Below are positions 1-8,642 of a stretch of 64,000 nt of DNA, one piece after another. Both the position numbers and the translations under genes were made by a program. Position 1 is the stretch's first letter. Each line of letters begins with the position of its first letter. The stretch comes from Nocardia grenadensis NBRC 108939. Its GTDB lineage: Bacteria; Actinomycetota; Actinomycetes; Mycobacteriales; Mycobacteriaceae. The DNA lies in assembly GCF_001613445.1 (NCBI RefSeq), contig NZ_BDCJ01000018.1, forward strand, positions 186,001 through 250,000. Reading direction: 5' to 3'. Under the pieces are notes generated by a model that was not told where the DNA came from, made no database searches, and worked only from the letters and a program-made list of their open reading frames with translations.

Positions 1-360
1 CTCCCGCAACTGCCGGATGGCCGCACCGGCGAGATCGTCGTAGGCGTGCCCGAGCATGCCGCGCCCGGCCGCGGTGAGCTGGTACTGCTTGGCCGGCCGT
101 CCGCGACCCTTCTGCTGCCAGGGCGCCGACCGTCCGGCGCGCGCCTGCCCCGATTCGATGAGCGCGTCCAGATGCCGGCGTACACCGGCGGGCGCCAGGC
201 CCAGGGCACCACCTATCGCGGTCGCGGTGATCGGTCCCTCCTCCAGCAGCAGCCGGACGATCGCGGCGCGAGTATGCCCTTCGCCGCCGGTCGCGGGCAC
301 GCCGACGGACCCGGGGCCGGCCCGGTGACCAGCCCTTTCGTCCACATTCGGCAAACCCAT
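1..360 (-). CDS. sufR: SufR-type Fe-S helix-turn-helix repressor, C-terminus cut by window edge
   Basis: Only the first 120 codons are inside the window; the gene runs off the left end. An ATG at 358-360 opens the frame. A Gly-rich, low-complexity leader of about 28 residues is followed by a winged helix-turn-helix (about residues 29-75), including the stretch TRAAIVRLLLEEGPITA and the recognition-helix region APAGVRRHLDALI. Then comes the GRGRPAKQYQLTAAGR wing typical of SufR/DeoR-like regulators of the suf operon. In actinobacteria SufR carries an Fe-S cluster on C-terminal cysteines (not visible here) and represses the sufBDCSU genes that normally follow it. The divergent mptB on its right matches the M. 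tuberculosis arrangement (Rv1459c/Rv1460). A SufR-like operator lies just upstream of the start. Confidence 0.85.
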   Translation of the reverse strand, partial: MGLPNVDERAGHRAGPGSVGVPATGGEGHTRAAIVRLLLEEGPITATAIGGALGLAPAGVRRHLDALIESGQARAGRSAPWQQKGRGRPAKQYQLTAAGRGMLGHAYDDLAGAAIRQLRE

Positions 361-365
361 AGTTT

Positions 366-380
366 TCACAACATCAGTGT
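366..380 (-). promoter_or_regulatory. Putative SufR operator
   Basis: Read on the minus strand this is ACACT-GATGT-TGTGA. It fits the ACACT-N5-TGTGA arrangement that I recall being described for mycobacterial SufR. It ends six bases before the sufR start codon, so it would sit at or just downstream of the promoter and suits autoregulation. The match is by eye. Confidence 0.5.
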
Positions 381-842
381 GGCGGAATTCGTTCCCGAAA
401 TCTAATAAGGGTGCCCTGAGCAGGTGGGTCGTCCGCTGCGGCGGCGCCGGACATGAATTGCCGAAATAGCCTGCTCGGGCGAGAAAGCGCCGTTCTTGCC
501 TCTCCTGCCGGATCAGGGCAGTGATGTGCTTCACTGCGCTGGAGGTCCGGGCGGATCCGCGACACCGCGCCGGAGAAGTTGCTGCCCGGCTGCGCCCCGT
601 CCTGTCCTCTGCCCGACCGAATGGTCCACCGGGCCCACCGCACCGCGCGTCGGGAAGTCCCGCGCGGATCTCCACCGGCGCCGGAAATCGCGCGCCCGGC
701 GCCGGACACCCCCGGTAGCCAGAAGATGTCCGGACCGGAACCGGCGCCGCGGCCACCGGTCGGCCCGCGGCCGGCGCGCCGGCCCGCCCGCGCGTGATGC
801 CGCGACCCGGGCACCGGCAGCGCCCCCGGCGAACTAGTCTCG
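381..842. other. Divergent intergenic region sufR / mptB, no gene seen
   Basis: About 460 bases between the sufR operator and the mptB start. Open frames here have no recognisable protein character. I see no tRNA, riboswitch or convincing hairpin. It presumably holds the promoter for mptB and perhaps its 5' leader. Confidence 0.5.
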
Positions 843-2570
843 GTGACCGTGGCAGGACAGGCAGGCGCCCCGGGCGCAGTGGCGTCGCGCGGGCAGCGCG
901 CACTGAAACTGGTGCGGCGCGCCCTCGGACTCGATGTCCCACCCTCGGATCACACCATCGCGGTCCTGCACAGCGACGAATCCGAGGTTCCGGGGCTCGA
1001 CCGCCGGGAGCGGGCGCAACTGGACCGGATCCGGCTGATGGGCGCCACCGGCACCGTGCTCATGGCGATCAGCGCTCTCGGTATCGGCGCCCAGCCAGTC
1101 CATCAGAATCCGACCTCGGGAATGCGGGTCCTGGGCATTTTCGCGCGGGCGCACACCGGATCCCTGGCCATGTGCATGGTCGGCACGGTGACCGTGGTGC
1201 TGGCATGGCTGCTGCTCGGGCGGTTCGCCGTCGGCGGGATCGGCGGTTCGCCACGGCACCGGCTCACCCGGCGCCAGTTCGACCGCACCCTGCTGTTGTG
1301 GATCATCCCGCTGTGCGTGGCGCCGCCGATGTTCAGCAACGACGTCTATTCCTATCTGGCGCAGAGCGAGATCGCCGCCCGCGGGATCGATCCGTACCTG
1401 GAGGGCCCCGTCGCCGGGCTCGGTATCGACAATGTGCTGACCAACAATGTTCCCAACATCTGGCGCGAGACGCCCGCGCCCTACGGACCGCTATTCCTGT
1501 GGATCGGGCACGGAATCGCCGAGCTCACCGGGGAGAACATCCTGGCGGGGGTCTGGGTGCACCGGCTGCTGGCGCTGGCGGGTGTGGCGCTGATCGTCTG
1601 GGCGCTGCCGCGCCTGTCCGTGCGCTGCGGGGTGGCGCCGGTGAGCGCGCTGTGGCTGGGTGCGGCGAACCCTCTGGTCCTGTTCCATCTGATCGGCGGG
1701 GTGCACAACGACGCGCTCATGCTCGGTCTGATGCTGGCCGGCCTGGAGTTCATGCTGCGCGCGATCCACGGGGTGCCCGGCGACGGCGGGCCGCCGCCGC
1801 TGGACGGCCGCGGCTGGGCGCTACTGGTGGGCGGGGCGGTCGTGATCAGCCTGTCGTCCTCGGTGAAGGTCACCTCGATCATCGCGCTGGGCTTCGCGGG
1901 AATGGCCCTGGCCCGCCGCTGGGGGCCAGGGCTGCGGCCGATCCTGACCGCGGCCGGGCTGCTCGGCTTGATCGCGGTGGTGGTCACCGTGGTGATCAGC
2001 ACCGCCAGCGGTCTCGGTTTCGGCTGGCTCTACACCCTGAACACGGCGAACGCGGTGCGCAGCTGGATGTCGCTACCCACCGCACTGGGCATTGTCACCG
2101 GATTCGGCGGTGTCCTGCTCGGCCTCGGCGACCACACCACCGCGCTACTCTCCATCACCCGGCCCATCGCCGCCGTGGTAGCGGGTTTCATCACCGTGCG
2201 CATGCTGGTCGCCACCTGGACCGGACGCCTGCATCCGGTGGGCGCGCTCGGGGTATCGCTGGGCGCGATCGTGCTGCTGTTCCCGGTCGTCCAGCCCTGG
2301 TATCTGCTGTGGGCCATCGTCCCGATGGCGGCCTGGGCCACCCGGCCGGCCTTCCGCGGCCCGGCGATCGGTATCTCCGCAGTGGTCAGTGTGATTCTCA
2401 TGCCGCGCGGCGCCGACCTCGAGGTGTTCCAGATCGTGGGGTCGGCGGTGGCCACCGTGATCGTGTCACTGCTGTTCATCGTGGTCACCCGGAACTCATT
2501 GCCCTGGCGAGCGCAGCAGGGGGTGTCGGCCCCGTCACAGCCGGCCGGGGCCTACGGTGGGACCTCGTGA
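843..2570 (+). CDS. mptB: Alpha-(1->6)-mannopyranosyltransferase MptB (GT-C family membrane enzyme)
   Basis: 575 residues starting at GTG. MptB uses polyprenyl-phosphate-mannose to build the proximal alpha-1,6-mannan core of lipomannan/lipoarabinomannan in the plasma membrane. A basic cytoplasmic N-terminus (residues 1-62) precedes roughly a dozen hydrophobic segments, beginning with IRLMGATGTVLMAISALGIG. The first external loop carries FSNDVYSYL (about 164-172), the acidic motif expected of GT-C enzymes, followed by ETPAPYGPLFLW. Length is close to the mycobacterial protein (about 590 residues). Its stop overlaps the GTG of the next gene (GTGA), so it is probably translationally coupled to the ABC exporter. 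Its position next to sufR follows the mycobacterial order. Confidence 0.9.
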   Translation: MTVAGQAGAPGAVASRGQRALKLVRRALGLDVPPSDHTIAVLHSDESEVPGLDRRERAQLDRIRLMGATGTVLMAISALGIGAQPVHQNPTSGMRVLGIFARAHTGSLAMCMVGTVTVVLAWLLLGRFAVGGIGGSPRHRLTRRQFDRTLLLWIIPLCVAPPMFSNDVYSYLAQSEIAARGIDPYLEGPVAGLGIDNVLTNNVPNIWRETPAPYGPLFLWIGHGIAELTGENILAGVWVHRLLALAGVALIVWALPRLSVRCGVAPVSALWLGAANPLVLFHLIGGVHNDALMLGLMLAGLEFMLRAIHGVPGDGGPPPLDGRGWALLVGGAVVISLSSSVKVTSIIALGFAGMALARRWGPGLRPILTAAGLLGLIAVVVTVVISTASGLGFGWLYTLNTANAVRSWMSLPTALGIVTGFGGVLLGLGDHTTALLSITRPIAAVVAGFITVRMLVATWTGRLHPVGALGVSLGAIVLLFPVVQPWYLLWAIVPMAAWATRPAFRGPAIGISAVVSVILMPRGADLEVFQIVGSAVATVIVSLLFIVVTRNSLPWRAQQGVSAPSQPAGAYGGTS

Positions 2571-3499
2571 CCGCTTCCCGGGTGCCCGCCGTACAGGTGG
2601 ACCACGTCGCCAAACGCTACGGCGAGACGATCGCGGTGGACGGCATCGGTTTCACCATCGAGCCCGCACAGGTTTTCGCCCTGCTCGGTCCGAACGGTGC
2701 CGGTAAGACCACCACGGTGGAGATGTGCGAGGGCTTCGTCCGACCGGATTCGGGCCGGGTGCGGGTCCTGGGCCTGGACCCGATCGCCGATTCCGAGCGG
2801 CTGCGCCCCCGGATCGGAGTAATGCTGCAGGGCGGCGGAGCCTATCCGGGCGCGCGGGCCGGGGAGATGCTGGATCTGGTCGCCTCGTATTCGGCGGACC
2901 CGCTGGACCCGGGCTGGCTACTCGGCGTGCTGGGCCTGGACGAGCACCGCCGGACCCCCTATCGCCGGCTCTCGGGTGGCCAGCAGCAGCGGCTGTCGCT
3001 GGCGTGCGCACTGGTCGGCCGCCCGGAGATCGTCTTCCTCGACGAACCCACCGCGGGGATGGACGCACAGGCCCGGATCCTGGTGTGGGAGTTGATCGAT
3101 GCATTGCGACGCGACGGTGTCAGTGTCCTGCTCACCACCCATCTCATGGACGAGGCCGAGGAACTGGCCGACCATCTCGTGATCGTCGACCACGGGCGCA
3201 TTGTCGCCTCCGGTACGCCGGCCGAGGTGACCGCGCACGGCGCGGCCGGACAGCTCCGTTTCGCCGCGCCGCCGAAACTGGACCTGGAACTGTTGCAGAT
3301 GGCGCTGCCGGAGGGCTTCTCGCCCAGAGAGACCAGCCCCGGCTCGTACCTGGTGGAGGGTGAGATCAACCCGCAGGTGCTGGCCACGGTGACCGCCTGG
3401 TGTGCCCGCGTGAACGTGCTCGCGACCGATATCCGGATCGACCAGCGCCGGCTCGAAGACGTATTCCTGGAACTGACCGGACGGGATCTGCGCGCATGA
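2567..3499 (+). CDS. ABC transporter ATP-binding protein
   Basis: 310 residues from a GTG overlapping the mptB stop by four bases. It has a complete nucleotide-binding domain: Walker A GPNGAGKTT (41-49), a glycine-rich Q-loop region VMLQGGGAYPG, signature LSGGQQQ (135-141), Walker B IVFLDE (155-160) and the H-loop THLMDEAEELADH. It resembles the drug/lipid exporter (ABC-2, DrrA-like) class. A C-terminal region of about 80 residues ends in RRLEDVFLELTGRDL, which is typical of that class. The partner permease follows after a run of short repeated frames. In mycobacteria an ABC exporter pair also sits between mptB and ctaA; its substrate is not established, and nothing here reveals it. Confidence 0.92.
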   Translation: MTASRVPAVQVDHVAKRYGETIAVDGIGFTIEPAQVFALLGPNGAGKTTTVEMCEGFVRPDSGRVRVLGLDPIADSERLRPRIGVMLQGGGAYPGARAGEMLDLVASYSADPLDPGWLLGVLGLDEHRRTPYRRLSGGQQQRLSLACALVGRPEIVFLDEPTAGMDAQARILVWELIDALRRDGVSVLLTTHLMDEAEELADHLVIVDHGRIVASGTPAEVTAHGAAGQLRFAAPPKLDLELLQMALPEGFSPRETSPGSYLVEGEINPQVLATVTAWCARVNVLATDIRIDQRRLEDVFLELTGRDLRA

Positions 3500-3751
3500 G
3501 GTGCTATACCTCCGCCTCCGCGGAGCGCATCCGCCGGCTTCGGAAAAGGCCGAGTCTGCGATACCTCCCTCGCCACGGACCGGACCTGTCGGTCTCGAAG
3601 GAGACCCGGTGATGCGCGATACCCGCGCCTGCGCTACGACCCCCACGGACCGCATCGGATCAGTTTCGAGGGAGGCGCTGTGATGCGATACCTCCGCCTT
3701 CGCTGTGGCCTCCGCGGACCGCATACGTCAGTTTCGAGGGAGGCCCTGTGA
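3500..3751 (+). repeat. Degenerate tandem repeats forming coupled mini-ORFs between ABC ATPase and permease
   Basis: Three to four imperfect direct repeats of about 70 bases. The best two are 3612-3683 and 3683-3751. Each reads as a small open frame of 23 or 22 codons, starting ATG CG- and ending in the same SVSREAL peptide and TGA. Each stop overlaps the next start: TGATG between the two units, GTGA between the last unit and the permease. Each unit also ends with a GAGGGAGG-like ribosome-binding site 4-8 bases before the next start. A more diverged upstream part (3500-3611) opens just after the ATPase stop and contains two copies of the ATACCTCC core. The layout suggests duplication of a ribosome-binding-site/start segment. 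Whether the peptides have any role is unknown. Confidence 0.7.
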
Positions 3752-4539
3752 CCAAGCCGGAGTTGACGGCCAACCGGTTCGAACCCGGTACTTTCGCGCC
3801 CGCGCCCCGGCCCGCACCGCGGGCGGCCATGTTGTTCGCGCAGACCCGGCTGGATCTGGTGCTGCTGCTGCGCAACGGCGAGCAACTCCTGCTCACCATG
3901 TTCATCCCGGTGACCCTGCTGATCGGGCTGGCGCTGTTGCCCTTCGGCGATATGGGCCCGGACAAAATCGACAAGATCGTGCCCGCCGTGATGATGGTGG
4001 CGGTGATGTCGACCGCGTTCACCGGTCAGGCCATCGCTGTCGGTTTCGACCGCCGCTACGGCGCGCTCAAGCGACTGGGCGCCACTCCCCTGCCGCGCTG
4101 GGGGATCATCGCGGGTAAGAGCGGGGCCGTCCTGCTGGTGGTGATCCTGCAGGCGGTGCTGCTGGGCCTCATCGGAGTGGCGCTGGGCTGGCGGCCGACA
4201 CCGCTGGGGTTGCTGCTGGGCGCGGTGCTGATCGCGCTGGGTACCGCCACGTTCGCGGCGATGGGCCTGCTGCTCGGCGGCACGCTCAAGGCCGAGGTGG
4301 TGCTGGCGCTGGCGAATATCCTCTGGTTCGTCATGCTCGGTATCGCCAGCGTGGTCTTCGCCTCCGACGAACTACCCACGGCGGTCCATACTCTGGTGCG
4401 GCTGGTCCCTTCGGGGGCGCTAGCGGTCGCGCTGGAACACGCGCTGAGCGGCGGGGTCGACTGGCTCGGAGTGGGCGCGTTGATTGTCTGGGGTACCGGC
4501 GCGGGCCTGCTGGCGGCCCGCTGGTTCCGTTTCGAATGA
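3748..4539 (+). CDS. ABC-2 type transporter permease
   Basis: 263 residues, GTG start with GAGGGAGG upstream. After a Pro/Ala-rich cytoplasmic leader (1-27) there are six hydrophobic stretches, including LLTMFIPVTLLIGLALL, VVILQAVLLGLIGVALG and ALIVWGTGAGLLAARWF. An RYGALKRLGATPL motif lies between the second and third, which is characteristic of ABC-2 permeases pairing with DrrA-like ATPases. It forms the exporter with the upstream ATPase. The GTG overlaps the stop of the last mini-ORF repeat, so initiation may depend on coupled reading through the repeats. Confidence 0.9.
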   Translation: MTKPELTANRFEPGTFAPAPRPAPRAAMLFAQTRLDLVLLLRNGEQLLLTMFIPVTLLIGLALLPFGDMGPDKIDKIVPAVMMVAVMSTAFTGQAIAVGFDRRYGALKRLGATPLPRWGIIAGKSGAVLLVVILQAVLLGLIGVALGWRPTPLGLLLGAVLIALGTATFAAMGLLLGGTLKAEVVLALANILWFVMLGIASVVFASDELPTAVHTLVRLVPSGALAVALEHALSGGVDWLGVGALIVWGTGAGLLAARWFRFE

Positions 4540-4603
4540 TTTCCACGACATGCTGTAGTAGTCCGGGTGTGGGCCGGCGGTTGCCGCCCGCTACCATCGG
4601 CAC

Positions 4604-5578
4604 GTGCTGTATCGCGCATTCCTGCGACTCGTCGACCGGCTGCCGCTGCCCTCGCGGCGCACCCAGCTGCTGATCGCGCTGGCGGTGATCGCCTCCCAGG
4701 CCGGTATCGCCGTGACCGGCGCGATCGTCCGCGTCACCGCGTCCGGTCTGGGCTGCCCCACCTGGCCACAGTGCTTCCCGGGCAGTTTCACCCCGATCGG
4801 GGTCTCCGAAGTGGCCGTGCTGCACCAAGCGGTGGAGTTCGGCAACCGCATGCTCACCTTCGTGGTGACGCTGTGCGCGGCGCTCATCGTGCTCGCGGTC
4901 ACCCGGGCCCGGCGCCGGCGGGAAGTTCTCGTCTACGCCTGGCTCATGCCCGCCGGCACCGTCGTACAGGCGATCATCGGCGGTATCACGGTGCTGTCCG
5001 GGCTGCTGTGGTGGACCGTCGCGCTGCACCTGCTCGCATCCATGCTCATGGTGTGGGCGGCCGCGGTGATGTACGCGAAGATCGCCTCCCCCGACGACGG
5101 TGTCGACACCGTCCGTGCGCCCGCGCCTCTGCGCTGGTTGACCGCACTGAGCGGAATCGCCCTGGCCGGGGTGCTGATCGCGGGCACGCTGGTGACCGGC
5201 GCCGGCCCGCATGCCGGCGACAAGAGCATCGAACGCCCGGTGGCCCGGCTCGAGGTGGAGATCGTGACGCTGGTGCATCTGCATTCGCAGCTGCTGATCG
5301 GCTACCTCGCGTTGCTGATCGGTCTCGCCTTCGGACTCTTCGCGACCGGTATCACCAAGCCGGTGCGCGACCGCCTGTTCGTTCTGCTCGGGCTGGTGCT
5401 CGCGCAGTCGATGGTCGGCATCGTCCAGTACTTCACCGACGTCCCGGCGGCGCTGGTCGCGATCCATGTCGGTGGCGCGGCCCTGTGCACCGCCGCGACC
5501 GCCGCGCTGTGGGCGTCCCTGCGTACCCGGGAACCCCTACCCGCCCCGGTCGTGGAACCGAGCGCCCAGCCGGCCTGA
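4604..5578 (+). CDS. ctaA: Heme A synthase (COX15/CtaA)
   Basis: 324 residues, GTG start. It oxidises the C8 methyl group of heme O to give heme A for cytochrome aa3 oxidase and is an eight-helix membrane protein. Visible marks are the cysteine pair in GLGCPTWPQC on the first external loop and heme-ligand histidine contexts LHQAVEFGNR, VALHLLASML, LVHLHSQLLIGYL and AIHVGGAAL in the two four-helix halves. Length is normal for the actinobacterial type. The partner ctaB (heme O synthase) is at 10.8-11.8 kb on the other strand. The 64-base gap from the permease leaves room for its own promoter. Confidence 0.93.
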   Translation: MLYRAFLRLVDRLPLPSRRTQLLIALAVIASQAGIAVTGAIVRVTASGLGCPTWPQCFPGSFTPIGVSEVAVLHQAVEFGNRMLTFVVTLCAALIVLAVTRARRRREVLVYAWLMPAGTVVQAIIGGITVLSGLLWWTVALHLLASMLMVWAAAVMYAKIASPDDGVDTVRAPAPLRWLTALSGIALAGVLIAGTLVTGAGPHAGDKSIERPVARLEVEIVTLVHLHSQLLIGYLALLIGLAFGLFATGITKPVRDRLFVLLGLVLAQSMVGIVQYFTDVPAALVAIHVGGAALCTAATAALWASLRTREPLPAPVVEPSAQPA

Positions 5579-5777
5579 GGCGACCGCGCCGAAAGGTCGG
5601 CCGGACTCGCCTGGGCTCGGTCACCGGTCGCGTCGTTCGGCCGTGCGGATTCCCCGACCCCGCCGAGCCACGGCGGGCGGCTCGCATCCGTGATCACCGA
5701 ACAGTCCGGCCGCCACGGATACACGTGACTACCCGGCTCGTGACGCCTCCCCGAACGGGTATCGCCGCCGGGCCGCC

Positions 5778-7010
5778 TCAGGTCGCGCTCGGCCCGTTCT
5801 GGTAGCTGCGCGCCACCAGCGCCGAAGTCAGATACCACAGACCCGTGGGGATCGCCGGATCGAATCCGGTGAGCATCCGGACCCGTTTGAGCCGGTAGTC
5901 GAGCGTATTGGTGTGCATATGCATCAGCCGGGCGGTGCGCTGCCGATTGAAATTGTTGGCGATGTGCTGGCGCAGCGTTTCCAGCAGTTCGGGATGTTCG
6001 TCGAGCGGATCGAGGATGGCGCTCAGGTGCTCGCGGGCCGGGCCCGGCCGGGTGATCTGGAATTCCAGGGCCAGATCGGTGAACCGGTGCAGACCGCCGC
6101 CGTCGGTGATGCGCTGCACGGTGTCGAGGAGTTCATGAGCGCGGTCGGTGGCATCGGGGATCTCGGCGGTGGCCGCGGTGACGACGGTGCCCGTGACGGG
6201 CACCTGCGCCGCCTGCGCCAGGCGCGCGATCAACTCGTCCAAGGTGTCCTCGGGGAAAGCGTCCGCGGGCAACAGCACCGTGCCGCCGTCGATACTGAGC
6301 AGCGACAGCGCCTTCTCCCCGCAACTGCGGGCGAGCTCGGCCTGGACGCGGCGCAGTTTGCGCCGGGCGACGATCCGGCCGTCGACCTGCGGCGCGGATT
6401 CGTCCGGATGCGGCGCCAGCGCCAACGCCAGCACCTGGTACGCCTCGGCGATCTCGATCCCGCATTCCCGGGCCATGGTGGCGGTACTGTGCCCACCGAG
6501 CAGCGCGGAGGTCAGCGTGTGCACCGCGGTGTGGTGTTCGGAGACCACCCCCCGGTATTCGCCGACATAGGCCAGCGCCACCTCCGAGGTGATCGTGTCC
6601 AGGATTTCCAGCATCCGGCGGGCGGTGTCGACCAGGGTCGCCGAATCGGCCGGCCCCGCGGTGACCATGATGCGATCGAATCCGAGTTTGAAACCCTCGT
6701 GGATGGCATGGTTGATCGTGTCGATCGGGATGCCCTCGCGAGCCCATTCGGCGGCGGCTTCCCGGACCTGTTCGATCTTTTCCGGCAGCTCGCGGCCATC
6801 GAGCCGGCTCACCGTGAGTTCCAGGCAGAGCCGGGTGACCGCGGTGACATCGCCCTGGAGCGCGTCGCCCGGAAGGGTCCCGCAGGGCGCCACGTGTTCG
6901 ACGAAATGACCGACCATCTGACGCGACAGGGTCGATACGTCCCGCAGGTGGTTCGAGATCGGACGGCCGGACACCGTGAGTCTGGAACGGGTCGGACTGC
7001 TGACCGTCAT
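5778..7010 (-). CDS. PucR/CdaR-type transcriptional regulator
   Basis: 410 residues from ATG, preceded by AGGAGC at good spacing. The N-terminal 280 residues are a helical/GGDEF-like regulatory region, with no cofactor motif I can name. The C-terminus carries the PucR-type helix-turn-helix: ETLRQHIANNFNRQRTARLM followed by HMHTNTLDYRLKRV. The position beside ctaA and qor corresponds to M. tuberculosis Rv1453, a regulator of the same class. Target genes are not evident. An AT-richer stretch at 7060-7100 upstream may be its promoter. Confidence 0.85.
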   Translation of the reverse strand: MTVSSPTRSRLTVSGRPISNHLRDVSTLSRQMVGHFVEHVAPCGTLPGDALQGDVTAVTRLCLELTVSRLDGRELPEKIEQVREAAAEWAREGIPIDTINHAIHEGFKLGFDRIMVTAGPADSATLVDTARRMLEILDTITSEVALAYVGEYRGVVSEHHTAVHTLTSALLGGHSTATMARECGIEIAEAYQVLALALAPHPDESAPQVDGRIVARRKLRRVQAELARSCGEKALSLLSIDGGTVLLPADAFPEDTLDELIARLAQAAQVPVTGTVVTAATAEIPDATDRAHELLDTVQRITDGGGLHRFTDLALEFQITRPGPAREHLSAILDPLDEHPELLETLRQHIANNFNRQRTARLMHMHTNTLDYRLKRVRMLTGFDPAIPTGLWYLTSALVARSYQNGPSAT

Positions 7011-7127
7011 ATCGGCTCCTTCTACCCCGGGGCTGACGCTCGAGGCACTAACGGTAGCGCGAACCGGTTACTCGTCAGTAGTTTTTGATCGGGAAACTGT
7101 TCGAGCTACCTGCGGCCCGAGCGCGCG

Positions 7128-7147
7128 ACCTGTGAGCACCCACAGGT
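7128..7147 (-). terminator. Hairpin downstream of small conserved gene
   Basis: ACCTGTG and CACAGGT form seven-base perfect arms around a six-base loop, immediately after the stop of the gene ending at 7149 (minus strand). There is no T-run, so it may be a weak terminator or an operator for the downstream PucR gene. Confidence 0.35.
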
Positions 7148-7148
7148 G

Positions 7149-7499
7149 TCAGTTCTCGTTGCGAGCCTTCGGAAATCGTGTCTGACCGGCGACCCAGCCG
7201 GCCATCTTCGCCCAGTGACCGGTCCGCGGCGTGGTACGTGCCACCAGATCGCGTTCCCAGCCCTCGGCGGCGGTGAGCCCGTCCACCGCGTCGATCACAG
7301 CCTGCGCGGTGGCGGTATCGGCGACCATCCGATCTCCGAGAACACCGTCGGAACCGACCAGGGTGAGCCGCACACCCCGGCGGCCCACCGGCTGCGGCAC
7401 GGCCTCGGCCAAACCCCCGTGCGCGGCGACGAACTTACGCACCGACTCGACGATCTCCCGGGGAGCGGCGACGGTGGCGGTAACGGAATCTGCACTCAT
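7149..7499 (-). CDS. Conserved hypothetical protein, about 116 residues
   Basis: I chose the ATG at 7497-7499 (product beginning MSADSVTATVAAP), although an in-frame start exists further upstream at 7553. The protein has a predicted alternating strand/helix pattern: TVAAPREIVESVRKFVAAHG, GVRLTLVGSDG and ATAQAVIDAVDGL, ending in a basic tail (TRFPKARNEN). There is no signal peptide, membrane segment or catalytic motif. It lies between the PucR regulator and qor, where M. tuberculosis also has an uncharacterised gene (Rv1455 region); homology to it is a guess. Function unknown. Confidence 0.6.
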   Translation of the reverse strand: MSADSVTATVAAPREIVESVRKFVAAHGGLAEAVPQPVGRRGVRLTLVGSDGVLGDRMVADTATAQAVIDAVDGLTAAEGWERDLVARTTPRTGHWAKMAGWVAGQTRFPKARNEN

Positions 7500-7636
7500 G
7501 GCGAGGAGTTTACCGGCGAGTAGGCCGGCGCCGCCGGACCCGGTCCGAACCACCCGGTCGCCACGGCGGCGGCCTTCGGCACCGCCGCGGCGGACCCCTG
7601 TTTTCCGGGTGCGGGCACCGGTGTAGAACTGGACCC

Positions 7637-8602
7637 ATGCGCGCGATCCAGGTAGACCGGCACGGCGGTCCGGAAGTGCTGACCCTCGCCGAGGTTCCCG
7701 ATCCGGAGCCCGGGCCGAATCAGCTACTGGTCGATATCGATGCCGTCGGCGTCAATTTCATCGATACCTATTTCCGCACCGGTACCTATCCGCGCCCGGT
7801 GCCCTACATTCCGGGTTCCGAGGGCACCGGAGTGGTGGCCGAAATCGGCTCCGACGTCACCCAATTCGCGGTCGGCGACCGGGTGGCGTGGGCGGCGGGG
7901 CCGAGCAGCTACGCCCCGCGCGCGGTGGTGGACGAGGCGGTCGCGGTGGCGGTACCCGGCGATATCGATCCGGCGGTGGCGGCCTCGGCCCTGCTGCAGG
8001 GTATGACGGCGCACTATCTGATCGAATCGGTCTACCGCCCTGAACCGGGCGAGACGATCCTGGTGCACGCGGGCGCCGGCGGGGTCGGGCTGCTGCTCAC
8101 CCAGCTGGCCGTGGCGCGCGATATCCGGGTGATCACCACGGTGTCCACCGACGAGAAGGAGGCCCTGTCGCGCGGCGCCGGCGCCTGGGAGGTGCTGCGC
8201 TACGGCGACGATCTCGCCGAGCGGGTCCGTGAACTGACCGGCGGCGAGGGTGTCGCGGCGGTCTACGACGGCGTGGGCGCGGCCACTTTCGACGCCAGCC
8301 TCGCCTCGTTGCGGGTCCGCGGCACGCTGGCACTGTTCGGCGCGGCCAGCGGCCCGGTGCCGCCGGTCGATCTGCAACGGCTCAACGCGGCCGGGTCGGT
8401 ATTCGTGACCCGCCCCAATATCGCCCACTACACCCGCGATCGCGCCGAGCTGGACTGGCGGGCCGGCGATATCTTCGAGGCCGTCGCCGACGGCTCGCTC
8501 ACCGTCCGGGTCGGCGCCACCTATCCGCTGGCCGAGGCCGAACAGGCGCATCGCGATCTGGAGAGCCGTAAGACCACCGGCTCGATCGTGCTGCTGCCCT
8601 GA
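7637..8602 (+). CDS. qor: NADPH:quinone oxidoreductase (zinc-free MDR family)
   Basis: 321 residues from ATG. Medium-chain dehydrogenase/reductase of the quinone reductase branch: N-terminal catalytic fold with the family motif GVNFIDTYFRTGTYP, GSEGTGVVAEIG, then the Rossmann domain with VHAGAGGVGLLLTQLA (nucleotide-binding loop AGAGGVG). Structural and catalytic zinc cysteines are absent, as expected for Qor. It reduces quinones with NADPH in the cytoplasm, as part of detoxification. Length matches E. coli Qor (327). It corresponds to Rv1454c by gene order. It converges on the TetR gene, with a shared hairpin between the stops. Confidence 0.9.
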   Translation: MRAIQVDRHGGPEVLTLAEVPDPEPGPNQLLVDIDAVGVNFIDTYFRTGTYPRPVPYIPGSEGTGVVAEIGSDVTQFAVGDRVAWAAGPSSYAPRAVVDEAVAVAVPGDIDPAVAASALLQGMTAHYLIESVYRPEPGETILVHAGAGGVGLLLTQLAVARDIRVITTVSTDEKEALSRGAGAWEVLRYGDDLAERVRELTGGEGVAAVYDGVGAATFDASLASLRVRGTLALFGAASGPVPPVDLQRLNAAGSVFVTRPNIAHYTRDRAELDWRAGDIFEAVADGSLTVRVGATYPLAEAEQAHRDLESRKTTGSIVLLP

Positions 8603-8609
8603 TCCGTTC

Positions 8610-8642
8610 GACCGGGCGCGGTCTCAGTAGTCGCGCCCGGTC
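8610..8642. terminator. Convergent (bidirectional) terminator between qor and tetR
   Basis: GACCGGGCGCG and CGCGCCCGGTC form an 11-base perfect stem with an 11-base loop. It begins seven bases after the qor stop and extends into the last codons of the TetR gene, so it can act for both converging transcripts. No T-tract, which is usual in high-GC actinobacteria. Confidence 0.6.

Noticed and set aside
794..3499. A single long open frame of about 900 codons covering mptB and the ABC ATPase
   Set aside because: Its first two-thirds are Arg/Ala/Gly/Pro-rich antiphase sequence over mptB. Only the part from GTG 2567 has protein motifs.
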